From NCBI GenBank assembly GCA_047967505.1, contig CM106538.1: a stretch of 64,000 nucleotides of DNA. One strand, given 5' to 3'. Every line of letters begins with the position of its first letter. Within the stretch, counting starts at the first letter, position 1. Origin of the DNA: Dipteris shenzhenensis. Its lineage: Eukaryota > Polypodiophyta > Polypodiopsida > Gleicheniales. The notes below the pieces were generated by a model. It was not told the origin of the DNA, ran no database searches, and saw only the letters and a program-made list of their open reading frames with translations. The position numbers were made by a program, and so were the translations under genes. Positions 1 through 11,275 of this stretch are shown here, piece after piece.

Positions 1-537
1 ATTACAGAACACTGCAAAATATTCTGTCACTGCAAAAAACACAGCTTTTGCCTCACACGGGCAGATCTGCAAAACCGACGAGAGTGGTATTTCACCACAC
101 AGTCACTTCCTAGTGACGATTTTGCATCAACAGGCAATAGGCATGAATCTACAACTCCTAATATCTCTACACACAGGCATACGATGCAATTTCTGCGGCA
201 CCTTTTCACCGACTAGCCGCGCAGTGGTCGCACAGCAAAAATTAGGGCCTTTTTCTGAGTGCCTGCGAAGAACTTCCGCCTTCAAAACGGGCCCCGAAAC
301 GGCCTCAAATCAGAAAAATAAAGTCACTCTCGCCACACCGCGAAGGGCGTCTCAATCTGAAACACCGCGAAGGGCGTCTCAATCTGAAACAGTGCACTCC
401 TGCACTTCTGGCTGTGCTACCTGCAGAGATTTGCTCCCAAACTCGAAATAGGAAAGCAACACTGGTCCTCTTACCAGGACACCACGAACTTGGCTTGCTT
501 TCTTGAGCTCCTTACCACGAACAAGGCTCTGATACCA
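1..537 (-). mobile_element. Copia element leader with primer-binding site, truncated by window start
   Basis: Read on the minus strand, this is the untranslated leader between an LTR and the gag start of a copia element. It matches the leader of the plus-strand copy at 7908-8400 and that of the complete element at 24443-25018. The primer-binding site (TGGTATCAGAGCC on the minus strand) occupies about 525-537, next to the LTR. By comparison with the copy at 8401, the gag start codon would lie just outside the left edge of the window. Short reading frames here are not considered coding. Confidence 0.85.
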
Positions 538-888
538 TGTGAAGATTGTGGGAGAGAGGGAAGGAGTCTCACTTGCGGCTTTCTCACATGCACAATGGGG
601 GAATACACACAAAGGTGGAGGCTGAAAACAGTTTTCCTCTTCTTAGTTGTGTAAGCCAAAAGAACTCTAGTACAAAGAAATAGAAGAACCCTATATGTGG
701 GTCTCAAACCAAACTCAACTAACTAAGGTGGCATACTAACTGAGCCACAACTATAGTAGATAAGGATAGCTGTCATCCAGCTATTATTTGTGGGCGGTGT
801 ACCAACCGCATCTCCAGCTAACAAGTCGGTGATATAAGTACACAACGGTCACCCTGGCATATCTCGAGTGGAGCTCGATATCTCAACA
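538..888 (-). repeat. Copia LTR, inner copy of a tandem pair
   Basis: On the minus strand the LTR runs from TGTTGAGATATCGAGC (at 888) to TCTTCACA (at 538), about 351 bp, and is followed directly by the primer-binding site. It closely matches the LTR at 898-1250 and the plus-strand LTR at 7541-7907. The shared start (TGTTGAGATATC) also groups it with the 299 bp LTRs at 24144 and 29332. Confidence 0.88.
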
Positions 889-897
889 CTGATACCA

Positions 898-1250
898 TGT
901 GAAGATAGTGGGAGAGAGGGAAGGAGTCTCACTTGCGGCTTTCTCACATGCACAATGGGGGAATACACACAAAGGTGGAGGCTGAAAACAGTTTTCCTCT
1001 TCTTAGTTGTGAAAGCCAAAAGAACTCAAGTACAAAGAAAATAGAAGAACCCTATATGTGGGTCTCAAACCAAACTCAACTAACTAAGGTGGCATACTAA
1101 CTGAGCCACAAACTAGAGTAGATAAGGATAGCTGTCATCCAGCTATTATTTGTGGGTGGTGTACCAACCGCATCTCCAGCTAACAAGTCGGTGACATAAA
1201 TACACAACGGTCATCCTGGCATATCGCGAGTGGAGCTCGATATCTCAACA
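898..1250 (-). repeat. Copia LTR, outer copy of a tandem pair
   Basis: A second, nearly identical LTR of about 353 bp in the same minus orientation, starting TGTTGAGATA at 1250. Only nine bases, CTGATACCA on the plus strand (889-897), separate it from the inner copy; these are the first nine bases of the primer-binding site. The pair therefore reads LTR - partial PBS - LTR - full PBS - leader. No internal coding sequence lies between the two LTRs. Confidence 0.88.
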
Positions 1251-1960
1251 AAAGGCCTTAGTTTCACTCAGGTCACTGTTTTGAGTCCTAGTTGCGGAAA
1301 CCAAAATTAATTAATAACTCATGATGCGTGTGTGAGTTTGAGTTGAAATAAAGAGAAAGTTGCATTTATTTTCTATTACAATGAATTCTGTGTAATCAGA
1401 CAGTGGTTTCTGACAAAAGAGAAAGGACTTGCCTTGTAAACTGGTCATTTTTAGTCCTAATTATTAAAAATAATGTATTGAGTCATATCTCTGGGTTGGT
1501 GTGTCAAAATGCAATGAAATAACAAGGAGGTGCTGTTTATTTTTTGAGAGAAATAATAATTTCAAATCAAAAGGGTGCATTGAAGAAAAGGTCAATAAGT
1601 AAAATACCTAATTAAATGCTCATCCAAGATATGATGTCTAGTGATGATTACATGTGAAGGTGTTTCGAAACATGGTGAAATAAAAAGAGAGTGCCATTCA
1701 TTTTCTGTTTTAAATCTGAATATTAAGTTATATTTCAAAGATGTTTAATATTGATAGTGGCTCCTTTGTAAAAGTCATGGAAGGCAATGTGTGATAAGAG
1801 TAATGAGATTGGACTACATTAGTGCTATTTAGGATTTCTCTAGCCTAGTATTACCCTTTTTAATGTGCAATAGCCTAATACTTGGCTAGTCAGATACCCA
1901 TATTTGAGGATACCTTTAGGGTTCTCCAAAGGTTCACCTCTCTACACAACAATCTTGGAG
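1251..1960. other. AT-rich spacer without recognised features
   Basis: About 700 bases of AT-rich sequence between the tandem LTRs and the gypsy remnant. I see no convincing reading frame, splice-bounded exon or repeat here. Confidence 0.5.
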
Positions 1961-3415
1961 GTGGTGTATTCAATACTCTACAATAAGAAATCCACCAAAA
2001 AGAGTATAGTTTCGAGATTGCAACAAAATCTTTTTCTTATCACGTTTATCTACCGTGGGTGGATATTGTGTAGTACTCAGAAAATTAGCAATATCAATGT
2101 ACCACAGATATTCCACTTGAACTAAGAACAATTGAGCATTAGGTAGATCATCATCCACACCAAATTCAGTATCGACGATTAATAACCGGGATAAATGATT
2201 GGCTAACACATGAGTTTTGTCTGGTTTTGTCACCACTTGAAAATCAAACTCTTAAAATATCAACATCCATCGGATTACTTGGCCTGATAATTCTGGTTTG
2301 TTGAGAAGATATTTTAAAGCCTCACGATCCACATAGAAGATGAATTTATTTCCTAGTAAATAATGCCAAAACTTTTCCATAGAATACACCATAGAAAGGC
2401 ATTCCTTTTCCATTGTGGTATAATTTCTTTTTGCATCGTTGAAATTTCGACTAGCATAATAGATAGGATGGTCCAATTTATCATTTCCACTTTGGCAAAG
2501 AATGGTACCGACTGCTACTAGTGATGCATCTGATGAATATGGAATTATATGGTCCAATCTAGGGGTATCAAAATAGGTGTTTCAACCAATTTGGACTTTT
2601 AAAGCTCAAACGCTTGTTAGCAAAGCCTTGTCCACACGTAAGAAATATCTTTTTGCAAAAGTGTGGTTAAAGGCAAAGCAACTTGTGCAAAATTGGCAAT
2701 GAAACGGCAATAATAGTTCATATGGCCCAGAAATCCATGCAATTGCTTCAAATTTTGAGGAGATGGTAACTCACTGACCTTCTTAATCTTTCCCTTATCC
2801 ATAGAGATGCCATCCTTGGAAACCACATGCCCTAAAAGAATGCCTATCTCCACACCAAAGACACTTTTCAGGATTTAAAGATACACCGACTTCTGCACTG
2901 CGCTCAAGCACCTGTTCTAATTTACCAGGCATATCTGCTTGATTACCAATGACACAACAATCATCCTTCTATCCATTGCCTCAATAAGTCTTGACAAGCA
3001 GCTATCATCACGCTTTGGAATGTTGCAGGGGCATTACATAGCCCAAAGGGCATAACTTTATAGGCAAATGTCCCCCATTCTGTGGTGGTGAAAGTGGTCT
3101 TAGGCTAATCGTCTGGATGGGATTAACACTTCATTTATCCATTAAAACCATCCATAAATGAATAAAGCTCATGTCCAGCAACCTTATCTAGAACTTGATC
3201 AGTGATGAAGGGTAACGAAAAAATGATATTTCTTAGTTTTATTATTAAGTTGTCGATAATTCACACAAATTCAAATCTTTTTATTCTTTTTTGGAACGAA
3301 CACAATGGGTGAATGAAACCCACTCACTATAGGACACTTGGTAAATAAAACCCACATCTAACTTAGTAAGCTCTGCTTTCACCAGTTTTTCATAGATCGG
3401 ATTCATCCGTCATTG
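1961..3415 (-). pseudogene. Ty3/gypsy pol remnant: reverse transcriptase and RNase H part
   Basis: Minus-strand fragments read in the order reverse transcriptase palm, thumb, then RNase H. The 2617-2853 segment carries the thumb-region pattern with HGFLGHMNYYCRFI. The 2252-2557 segment resembles the gypsy RNase H region (SDASLVAVGTILCQ, YTTMEKECL). The 1970-2236 segment contains the HVLANHLSR pattern that follows RNase H in plant gypsy elements. Several frameshifts and stops make it non-functional. It is contiguous with the upstream pol part at 4432-5095; the element at 3416-4431 splits the two. Confidence 0.85.
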
Positions 3416-4431
3416 GGATGCGTCAATTTTACGAGCAAAAACCTATGAGCAGGTTTATCCGAGCGTGTTTTTCAAGAGATTTTTAAAAATGTTTTTCTTT
3501 AGGAAACATGGCTTTTACACTTTTATTTTTACTAGAACTAGATCCCTTTATCATAAAAATATACAGACTAGTCACTCATTCATTTTTACACAACATAATT
3601 TTCTTATTTAGAGACATCCCTTTGTACCCCTGTTATTACCTTAAAAAAGTGTTGATTGCTTTAAGAAACATTCCTCATAATCACTCTCAATGTAATAATA
3701 CTATGCATATATAATTACTTATTAACACATTTATATCATATGGCAATATCTTTTTAGTGTTTTTATAGCATATTTATGGACATGTTTCTAAAGAAGTTTA
3801 AATTACTATAAATAAGTATTAACTTAGGCTTATATATCACTCTCATAAAATACATGTAATATTTAATACTATATATGAAAGATTTTCCAAAATATAACTC
3901 CATAGATGTGCTCAAATGGGGTGTTCCAATCAATTTGAGTGGTTGAATGACTATATTTGGACATTGGATATGAAAGTTATGTCACTTTTAAAAGTGCTGT
4001 CCAAGGTAGTTTCGCCAGCGAAACTACCTTGGGAGACTTGCTTGAAAGGTTTCGCTGGCGAAACTACCTGGATGGCTTGCTTCAATGAGTTTTCTTTGAA
4101 AAAACTCTTTCATGAAGATAGGTTGAGAGAGGGTTTTCAATGTCACCCCCTATTAAGTAAAAGTTGTAAGAAGGATCATAAGGGAATTTTCATAGAGAAG
4201 TCTACTCTACATGTGGGTTTCTTCAAAAGCCATCCCATTATGCTCTCACCATTCCTACAGATTCACCTAAAGATTTTTGTATAAAATAGGCATTGCTATA
4301 ATGCTTTGCATATTTCTAAGTGAAACTATGTTTTCTTCTGATCGATTTTTGCCATATTTATGCATAGTTGGAAGCTTTTTTTTTCCTTCGCTTGGACGCT
4401 CGGAAGATTTCGCTCAGAAAATGCTCGTCCC
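3416..4431. mobile_element. Mutator-like non-autonomous DNA transposon, 1,016 bp
   Basis: The element interrupts gypsy pol and is flanked by a perfect 9 bp direct repeat, CCGTCATTG, at 3407-3415 and 4432-4440. Its ends form an imperfect terminal inverted repeat: GGATGCGTCAATTTTACGAG at the left and, on the other strand, GGGACGAGCATTTTCTGAGC at the right. A 9 bp duplication is typical of Mutator-like elements. No transposase is encoded; an apparent 122-residue frame at 3916-4284 has no recognisable domain. A second copy starts at 63442 and runs off the window, which confirms the left boundary. An internal palindrome lies at 4001-4032. Confidence 0.8.
4001..4032. repeat. Perfect 15-bp-arm palindrome inside the Mutator-like element
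   Basis: CCAAGGTAGTTTCGC is followed after two bases (CA) by its exact reverse complement. Part of the motif recurs at about 4047-4070 as a second, shorter inverted arrangement. The pair could form alternative cruciforms. Confidence 0.85.
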
Positions 4432-5095
4432 CCGTCATTGTTGTTGACACATTGGTCGTGCTTGTGGCTCTAAATCAATATAGTGTTGAAAAAGTTCAGG
4501 TTTGATCCCCTTTAAGTCCTTGTATGTCCATGAAAATACATCCATGTGCTTCTCCAAGACACGACAAAAATTTGTCAGATGATCTCCTACTAATTGTGAA
4601 CCAATCACTAAAGATTTGAGCTCCAATTTTGTCACCTCTATGCCAACACTACCCACATAGCGTGAATGGAGTACACATGCTCAGAATCCCTTGAGAAATC
4701 TTCATAGGAATGGACTCTAATAACCCATGTGAATTTGAATGCAATTGCTCCTGAACATCTGAAATTAATTCCCTCCCAATTGGTACATAAGGTATGATGG
4801 CTTGACATTCACTACTTTCCTTTGCTTTGTTTCCACTAGCTCTACCATGAATCGATTAAGGTCTAGGGATTTGTCTCTCTTTCTATGTCGTACACTACCT
4901 CACTACGTAGTTGGATGCTTAATTCCAATATCTAGAGGAGATATTCTTGATAGTAAGAAGTTATCATTCTTTATTTTAGTGGTTAGCTCATGATAGTTTA
5001 CAAGAACCTACACATAGCCATCCTTTCTAGGAATGATTGCCACAGGCACAATCCCTTCATCATAAGCCCCTGGGTAAATAAACCCTAAATCCCTT
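4432..5095 (-). pseudogene. Ty3/gypsy pol remnant upstream of the reverse transcriptase core
   Basis: The minus-strand segment 4435-4656 carries the pattern that precedes gypsy reverse transcriptase (VFSWTYKDLKGIKPELFQHY). The stretch around 4980-5090 resembles another piece of the reverse transcriptase start (PVAIIPRKDGYV) followed by an in-frame stop. The order and spacing are disturbed, so this is a decayed or rearranged fragment. It joins the pol part at 1961-3415 when the inserted element is ignored. Confidence 0.72.
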
Positions 5096-5098
5096 GTG

Positions 5099-5175
5099 CC
5101 TCCATGCCATGTGGCAGCTTGCCCTTTACTCATACCTTTGCTCTACAAGTGCTCATGGCACCACAACTCTCAACA
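5099..5175 (-). repeat. Partial LTR related to element F
   Basis: On the minus strand, from 5175 (TGTTGAGAG) to about 5099, the sequence follows the first ~75 bases of the F LTR at 38869 and 41365, with a few differences. The similarity stops abruptly beside gypsy sequence, so it is a truncated LTR or recombination scar. Confidence 0.7.
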
Positions 5176-5439
5176 AACACTCATATATTGATAGTGAGCT
5201 TAATTAACATACAAATTAATGTACAAAATGTCATTATAAAAATGTGAGGGCCAAATTATACATAAGAAGACTTGTTGATGTCAAAACTATGAATTAGTAG
5301 CATTTACATCAACGGATTCATCTTGAGCCAAGTCTTGCATGCCAAATATGTCTATCTCAAGGTTTACATAAAATCGCTCACCTACAACATCATCATCCCC
5401 TATTGTATGTCTACCTAAGACTTGATCCTCTAGTTTACC

Positions 5440-7330
5440 AGGCTCTAGTTCTCCCTGTTCTTCCCCAAAATTGTGATCTCCACCTTCATTACAATGTCAT
5501 TATTGTCACCTTCTTTGTGGCCCATATCATCATCTTCATCCTCTTCCCTAGATCCATCGGCATCATTATTTGGATCTTCTACAAGCATCTCCGTATCCAC
5601 ATTCCTATCTTTAAAAATATGTTTGCTTCGAGGAGAAACTTGGACCACGTACCACCATATTGGATCCAAATGATATGGATGAAAGACCACCTATGTTGAA
5701 GATCCAAATTAGGTGCTAGTAATTATATTCATTTATGCTCAAGTATTAAAAACAAAATATATGAAAATCTACCAACATTTGTTTGAAAACGAAGATATTA
5801 GCTTTTAATTAATTCGTTAGTGTGTACCTATTCACAATGTGTTCACAATGTTCTAGAAGAACAAAGGTATCACTTTCATCGGTCCAGGCTTGGTGGAGTC
5901 AATGGCAAAGAAACCACATATGTCTCTCCTGACTGTAGAATTGGGACCATTGTAGATAGTTCTAAACCATTTGATATAAAGAATGAAAATACTAAATCGT
6001 GTAAAATTAACTTCATAGATGTCATGCATGGTCCCACAATAATCTAACTGCAAGGAGAGAAGATTGGTATCAGAAGCACTTGCTCGGCTATCTTGTACAA
6101 AGTTAGCCATGACTCCACAATTATATGTGATTCTACTTGAATCGATGAATTCCACATGAAAATGCCATCCATGTGACCACAATGCACTATACTTTTTGTA
6201 CTACAAAGAACATGATTAAAACAATGAGGATGCATTTTGTAGTGATTGTGATCATAAATACCCAAATTAAGTAGAAAGGTTAAAAACTTACATGTGGCAT
6301 AAATACAACTACAAGCTCCCGCTCTCAATCATGGTTACATCCTCTCTATCATGTTCGGCTTCACAAAGAGCTTCTTGTAGACAATCACGGGACATGTGTC
6401 TGGGGAGAAGAGCAAGGTTTGGTGGATATAGCACCCTCCGCCTATGCATGACTCTAAATCTTGCCCTCTCATTTATTCTTTCTTCTTTGGCCTCTTCATA
6501 TCTCTCCACCCATATTTGCATCTCAGGACTATTGAGGACACAAAACTTATTGAATTTCTCTCTTTGCTCTTTGTTCATCTTTCTTTTGACCCCTTTACCT
6601 TGGGGAACCTCTGCAATGACACGATCATTGTCCTTGATGTTCCAAGCATGTGTCATATCGGGATCCATGGATGCAAGAAACTCTATGATGTATACTAATG
6701 AATGTTGCACAAGCCATCCCTCTACCATGCTTGCTTTGGGTCTAGCTTTACAAATCCCTTCAAGGTTTTCATAAACTATTCAAGGAAAAACATCCAACAA
6801 CTATGAACGGTTCCTGCAATGGCAACCTCATCACCTACATGTACAAGCAAGCACACTTGAGTCATCATAATGCTTGAGGGAAAGTGCTTCTCAAGAAGGC
6901 ACACAGCTTCAATGGAGTCCACCTTAGTCCTCTCAATGCTTGATACAGAGATCTCTTTTTGTGAGATCCACCTATTCCACATGCACTTGTAAGATTCGAT
7001 CTTTAATACCCATCATTTAAAATTGTATGAAATATAATGAAGGTGATACGATAGCATACCTGACAATGCCACTAATCTTGTAGATAGCAGTTCTAACATC
7101 TTCTAATAAGCATCCTTTCACTATAATTGGGAGGATAAACTACCCAAGCAACAAAGGAGTTACAACAATGTGTCACAATCATATAAGTTAATTACACGAA
7201 AGCATCAACATTTTAGTTCTATATACTCTTCTTTCAAGCTAGCATGTAGAATACCTATAAGACCTTGCGCCAATCATGGGACTTGAGGCCAATAAGCTTA
7301 TTGTCCCTTGTAAATGATCCCCTCAAGCAA
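5440..7330 (-). pseudogene. CACTA (En/Spm-type) transposase C-terminal remnant, DUF4218 and DUF4216 regions
   Basis: Minus-strand exon-like pieces appear in the order found in plant CACTA transposases. At about 7255-7320 is the GLKSHD motif that ends the Tnp2 region. At 6776-6982 is a DUF4218-like stretch (EAVCLLEKHFPSS, then GTVHSCWMF). At 6309-6728 is the rest of DUF4218 (SMVEGWLVQHSLVYIIEF) with a charged linker. At 5853-6182 and 5445-5690 are DUF4216-like stretches (SRITYNCGVMA, then DPIWWYVVQVSPR). An in-frame TAG follows WMFFLE near 6777 and other frames are shifted. The N-terminal catalytic part and the CACTA termini are not visible. Confidence 0.78.
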
Positions 7331-7540
7331 CACATGTGTCCCATAGGTGTTCAAAAAGATGCAATATCCACCTTGACCCTTGCCTCCTCTACCTTGAAAA
7401 GGATCCATGGTGTCTTCGGGAGAACAATTCATGTAGGATGCTCTTGGGTTTTTGAACGACCTCCTGAGTTGTAGAACCACGCTCTTGAGTTCTATGCACA
7501 TGCTTTTGAGGCCATAAGTGAGCCATTCTACTCATCTCAT

Positions 7541-7907
7541 TGTTAAGATATCGAGCTCCACTCGTGATATGCCACGGTGACCGTTGTGCATTTATGTCAT
7601 CGACTTGTTAGCATCGACTTGTTAGCTGCAGATGCAGTTGGTACACCACCCATGAATAATAGCTGGATGACAGCTATCTTTATGTACTCTAGTTAGTGGC
7701 TCAGTTAGTATGCCACCTCAGTTAGCTGAGTTTGGTTGGAGACCCACATATAGGGTTCATCTATCCTTTTGTACTTAGAGTTCTTTTGGCTTTCACAACT
7801 AAGAAGAGGAAAACTATTTTCAGCCTCCACCTTTGTGTGTATTCCCCCATTGTGTATGTGAGAAAGCCACAAGTGAGACTCCTTCCTTCTCTCCCACTCT
7901 CTTCACA
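7541..7907 (+). repeat. 5' LTR of a truncated copia element
   Basis: The LTR starts TGTTAAGATATCGAGC and ends TCTTCACA, about 367 bp, followed at once by TGGTATCAGAGCC (primer-binding site, 7908-7920). It matches the tandem LTRs at 538-888 and 898-1250 in the opposite orientation. A small internal duplication near 7610-7630 (CGACTTGTTAGC twice) explains part of the extra length. Confidence 0.88.
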
Positions 7908-8400
7908 TGGTATCAGAGCCCGGTTCATGGTAAGGAGCTCAAGAAAGCAAACCAAGTTCACGGTGTCTTGGTAAGAGGACCAATGTTGCTTTCCTTTTTC
8001 GAGTTTGGGAGCAAATCTCTACAGGTAGCACAGCCGAAAAGTGCAAGAGTGCACTGTCTCACATTGGGACGCCCTTGGTGACATTATTTTTTTGATTCGA
8101 GGCCATTTAGGGGCTGTTTTGGTGGTAGAAGTTTTCCACAGGCACTCAAAAAAGTGCCTTATTTTTACTGTGCGACCATTGTTCTATAGGTCGATGAAAA
8201 GTTGCCGCAAAAATTGCATCGCATGCTTGTGCATAGAGATATTGGGAGTGACAGAATCATTCTTATTGCTTGTTGATGCAAAATCGTCAGTAGGACATGA
8301 TTGTGTGGTCAAATACCACTTTTGTTAGTTTTGCAAATTTGCCCTTGTGAGGCAGAAGTTGTGTTTTTTGCAGTGACAGAATATTTTGCAGTGTTCTATA

Positions 8401-9470
8401 ATGGCGTTCGATGCTTTTTCATAGATTGTCACTGAAAAGCTTAACAAGAACAACTTCCAAGCATGGACGTTTAGAATGATGAATTTCCTTAAGGGAAAAG
8501 GCTATTGGGAGTTCATTACTGTGGAGCTAAACAAGAACCAGTTATTCCTAATGTTCCAAACCAATGGAGTTGCAGGCATTTAAAGGATGGCATGAGAGAG
8601 CCAAAAATGTTATGTATTAGCTGTCTATCAGTATTTCACATTCTATGATTGTGCATATTCAAGATGCAAGCACACCAAAGGAGGCATGGGATACTTTGAC
8701 AAAAATGTATAGCACAAATATGCAAGCCAGGAAAATGCAGCTCAAGCAGGAATTGCATAATGTGCAGAGAAAATATGAGCATCAATGACTACCACATGAA
8801 GGTGAAGAAGATTGCAGATGCACTTGCTTCCATTGGGTCACCAGTGGAAGATGATGACTTAGTTTCTGTGACCTTGAATGGTCTAGGAAAGGATTATGCA
8901 TAGTTCTGAACATCCATTGCCATCCATGAGAATTTTCCTAATTTTGGGGAGTTGATTGCTCTTCTAATTTCTGAAGAGCAGAGAAATGGTGGTGCATCTT
9001 CTTCAGGAGGAACTTCAAAAGAATCTATCTTCTACTCAAATGCTGGAAGAGGTAGAGGTAGAGCAGGCCGATCTGGAGGCCGTGGCAGAAATCAGAATAT
9101 GCAGCAAATTCAAGAAAACCAGTCCCATGGAGGAGAACGTGGTAACTTTAGAGGCAGGGGGAGCCAAAGAGGTCGTGATGGATGGCAGAGAGGCCAAAAT
9201 GCAAACAGCAATGTTGAATGCTACTAATGTGGTAAAATGGGTCATATGGCTAAAGACTGCTCTAAAAAGCAGAATGACATCATGACTCAAAAATTGCAAT
9301 AAGGCCATTATGTAAGAAAACAATACAACGTCTGTGCTCAACAAATAACAGGATCTCGTATGCAAGAGAGAAAAGCAGATAGTATGGAGAATCAAAAATT
9401 TGATTACCGTAGAACTGATACAATAGATGGTGCTGCCCCCCAACAATGTGCTTCTGTGTGAGAAGCTTTG
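8401..9470 (+). pseudogene. Copia gag remnant
   Basis: The start ATG at 8401 is in a context matching the gag of the complete element at 25019. The frame resembles its gag: KLNKNNFQAWTFRM, a middle region, an Arg/Gly-rich stretch at 8952-9220, and a CCHC zinc knuckle whose first spacing residue is a TAA stop (C-Y-stop-C-G-K-M-G-H). An in-frame TAG lies at codon 8 and there are frameshifts near 8540 and 8780. Similarity to the complete element fades after about 9470; protease, integrase and reverse transcriptase are absent, so the element is truncated at its 3' side. Confidence 0.82.
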
Positions 9471-9529
9471 ATGGCATGCTAGAAATAGTAGAGGATGGAG
9501 GCTGGATGCTAAGGAATTAGGGTTGCTGT

Positions 9530-9755
9530 AGCCAGTGATGATTATGGGTTTCATGGGCTTGCTCTTATATAGCCACCAGTCGTAGTCGGTTAGACCCAAT
9601 TGGGTGACCGACCCAGTCTGCTCAAAATGGCCGACTGGGGGTCGGATAGGCCACCGACCACATGATAGAACAGTGGTGCAGAATAGAGCAAGTAATCTAC
9701 GTTCAACACTATATTAGAGAATTTGGGAAAATCCCAATTCCCACAAAATAAAATA
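9530..9755 (+). repeat. LTR-like dispersed repeat, copy 1
   Basis: A block that recurs at 56075-56240 in the same orientation. Both share CTTATATAGCCACCAGTCGT and a region rich in CCGAC-type steps, and end near CAGAATAGAGCAA. The TATATAG motif could be a promoter element. The last ~50 bases (TTAGAGAATTTGGGAAAATCC) match, inverted, the left edge of the A-family LTR at about 23293-23320. No terminal duplication was found. Confidence 0.6.
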
Positions 9756-10466
9756 TAGTCACTTCAAAAGTAAAATTTGATGTTTTTTATTGAAACATTA
9801 GCTCCATTGAGGACCATGCACAATACTTTCCCAATTCCTAGAAACCCAAGCAAAAATCCTCCGTATGTTGCTATGGCAAAAGGCCTTAATAGATGTGAAC
9901 ATGGCTCCATGGCCAAAACATTTGTTGATTTGCTAGTGAAAGAAAGATGTTTATTGTTTCGTATGCATCAAAACCACAAACAAAAGCCAATTTATAGATG
10001 TTGCATTAGGAAGATTCATTGGAGTAAATTAAATTACAGTATTGATATATGCAATAGGATTGTTATAGATCTTTGACATCCATCATATAACTGTGGTCTT
10101 CAAAAACAAAATTAAACTTGCAACAGCTGTTAATTTTTATTTGGTATATTAGATGTATCAAATCAATGTCAAATGCATATGTTTCTATGTTGATAAATTG
10201 CAGTATTGACATATGCAATTGACATATGCAATAGGATTATGGTAGAGCTTTAACATCCATCATATAAATGTGGTGTTCAAAAACACCGTTTTATCACAAT
10301 AGAGCTCATGAAACTCTCCATCACAATAGAGCTCATGAAACTCAGAGACATGGTCTTGATAAAAACCTTTTTTTAAATTGCTTTCTTGTACTAAATATAA
10401 TCAAAACCATTGACACATAGCCAATTTTGCACCACATCATTTAACATAATCATTAACAATTCCATA
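9756..10466. repeat. Spacer with two short direct duplications
   Basis: No gene recognised. A ~70 bp stretch at about 10043-10112 recurs at 10216-10285 (both contain ATGCAATAGGATT and CATCCATCATATAA). A 26-27 bp unit, TCACAATAGAGCTCATGAAA, is tandemly doubled at 10295 and 10321. The segment lies just downstream of the SET-like gene. Confidence 0.6.
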
Positions 10467-11030
10467 CTAGTATTCATACTCACAAAGTAGCTCATCTCCG
10501 AAGGAGATATCCTTTATGGTTTGCATAGTAATGTAGCCATGGGCACTCAAATTTCCTTGTGACTTTTGAGCCCAAGGTGGTAGTTTAGGGGTGTATACAA
10601 ATATAACATTTGTTCTTTCTTTATAATACATTGAGCTATTTATATATCGAGCAATGTTTCCATACAATACATCTCCCACAATACATTTCACATCTGTCAA
10701 TGGCTCAATGAATGGATCTTCAAACATTCCATAAGTCTTCATCCTTGGGAAAAACTTGAGGAGAGATCTCCAAGTATCATAATCATACTTTGGACCATTA
10801 TATACCATCAAATCTTGTTTTTTCTTGATGCTCGTATATGTACAAAAAGACCATATCCTGCCCCAGGTATCAACTTGATTTCTTTACTTCATAATGGATG
10901 CCATTCATTTTGAACACGTGCTCAATGGGTATGGGCAATTTATGTTTCCATAAGCCATTGGATGCAGGATCAAAATTTGTAATAAGATAGCTCTTCAACT
11001 TTTGAGGACAATCTGCAACACCTATCATAT
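10467..11030 (-). pseudogene. SET-domain protein (lysine methyltransferase-like), copy 1
   Basis: The family methylates lysines, commonly on histones. On the minus strand an N-terminal segment (DPASNGLWKHKLPIPIEHVF) is followed, after a one- or two-base frameshift near 10905, by the GxG motif region KLIPGAGYGLFV. The frame then runs on with the core NIARYINSS (family pattern NxxRxxNH) and ends in GYITMQTIKDISFGDELLCE plus YEY, the usual terminal Tyr motif. All three SET signature motifs are present, the second in a diverged form. The final frame (10467-10811) is open to its stop. A paralogue lies at 53113-54660 with the same order of segments. It sits downstream of the FCP1-like gene on the same strand. 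Whether the frameshift is a sequencing error, a missed intron or real decay is unclear. Confidence 0.75.
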
Positions 11031-11275
11031 GTTTAAAATCAAAGAATCATTCTTTTAGTGGAGGAATACAAACTCACATCACAAAGCACATAGCATTTTT
11101 TGGACAAGGTACTAACTCAATGTCTATTAATTCTTTCACAAAACAAATTGAAACATAATGTTTCGCTAATCGAATCTAACCAAATAGTGTCCAAATATAA
11201 ATCAGAATGTAGGTACAAATGTTTTAGTTGAGCATTTGTGTCTACAACTCTAATTAACAAGATCACTCACATTCC

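Noticed and set aside
9036-9599. 187-codon minus-strand frame
   Set aside because: It is antisense to the copia gag remnant and the LTR-like repeat; no domain.
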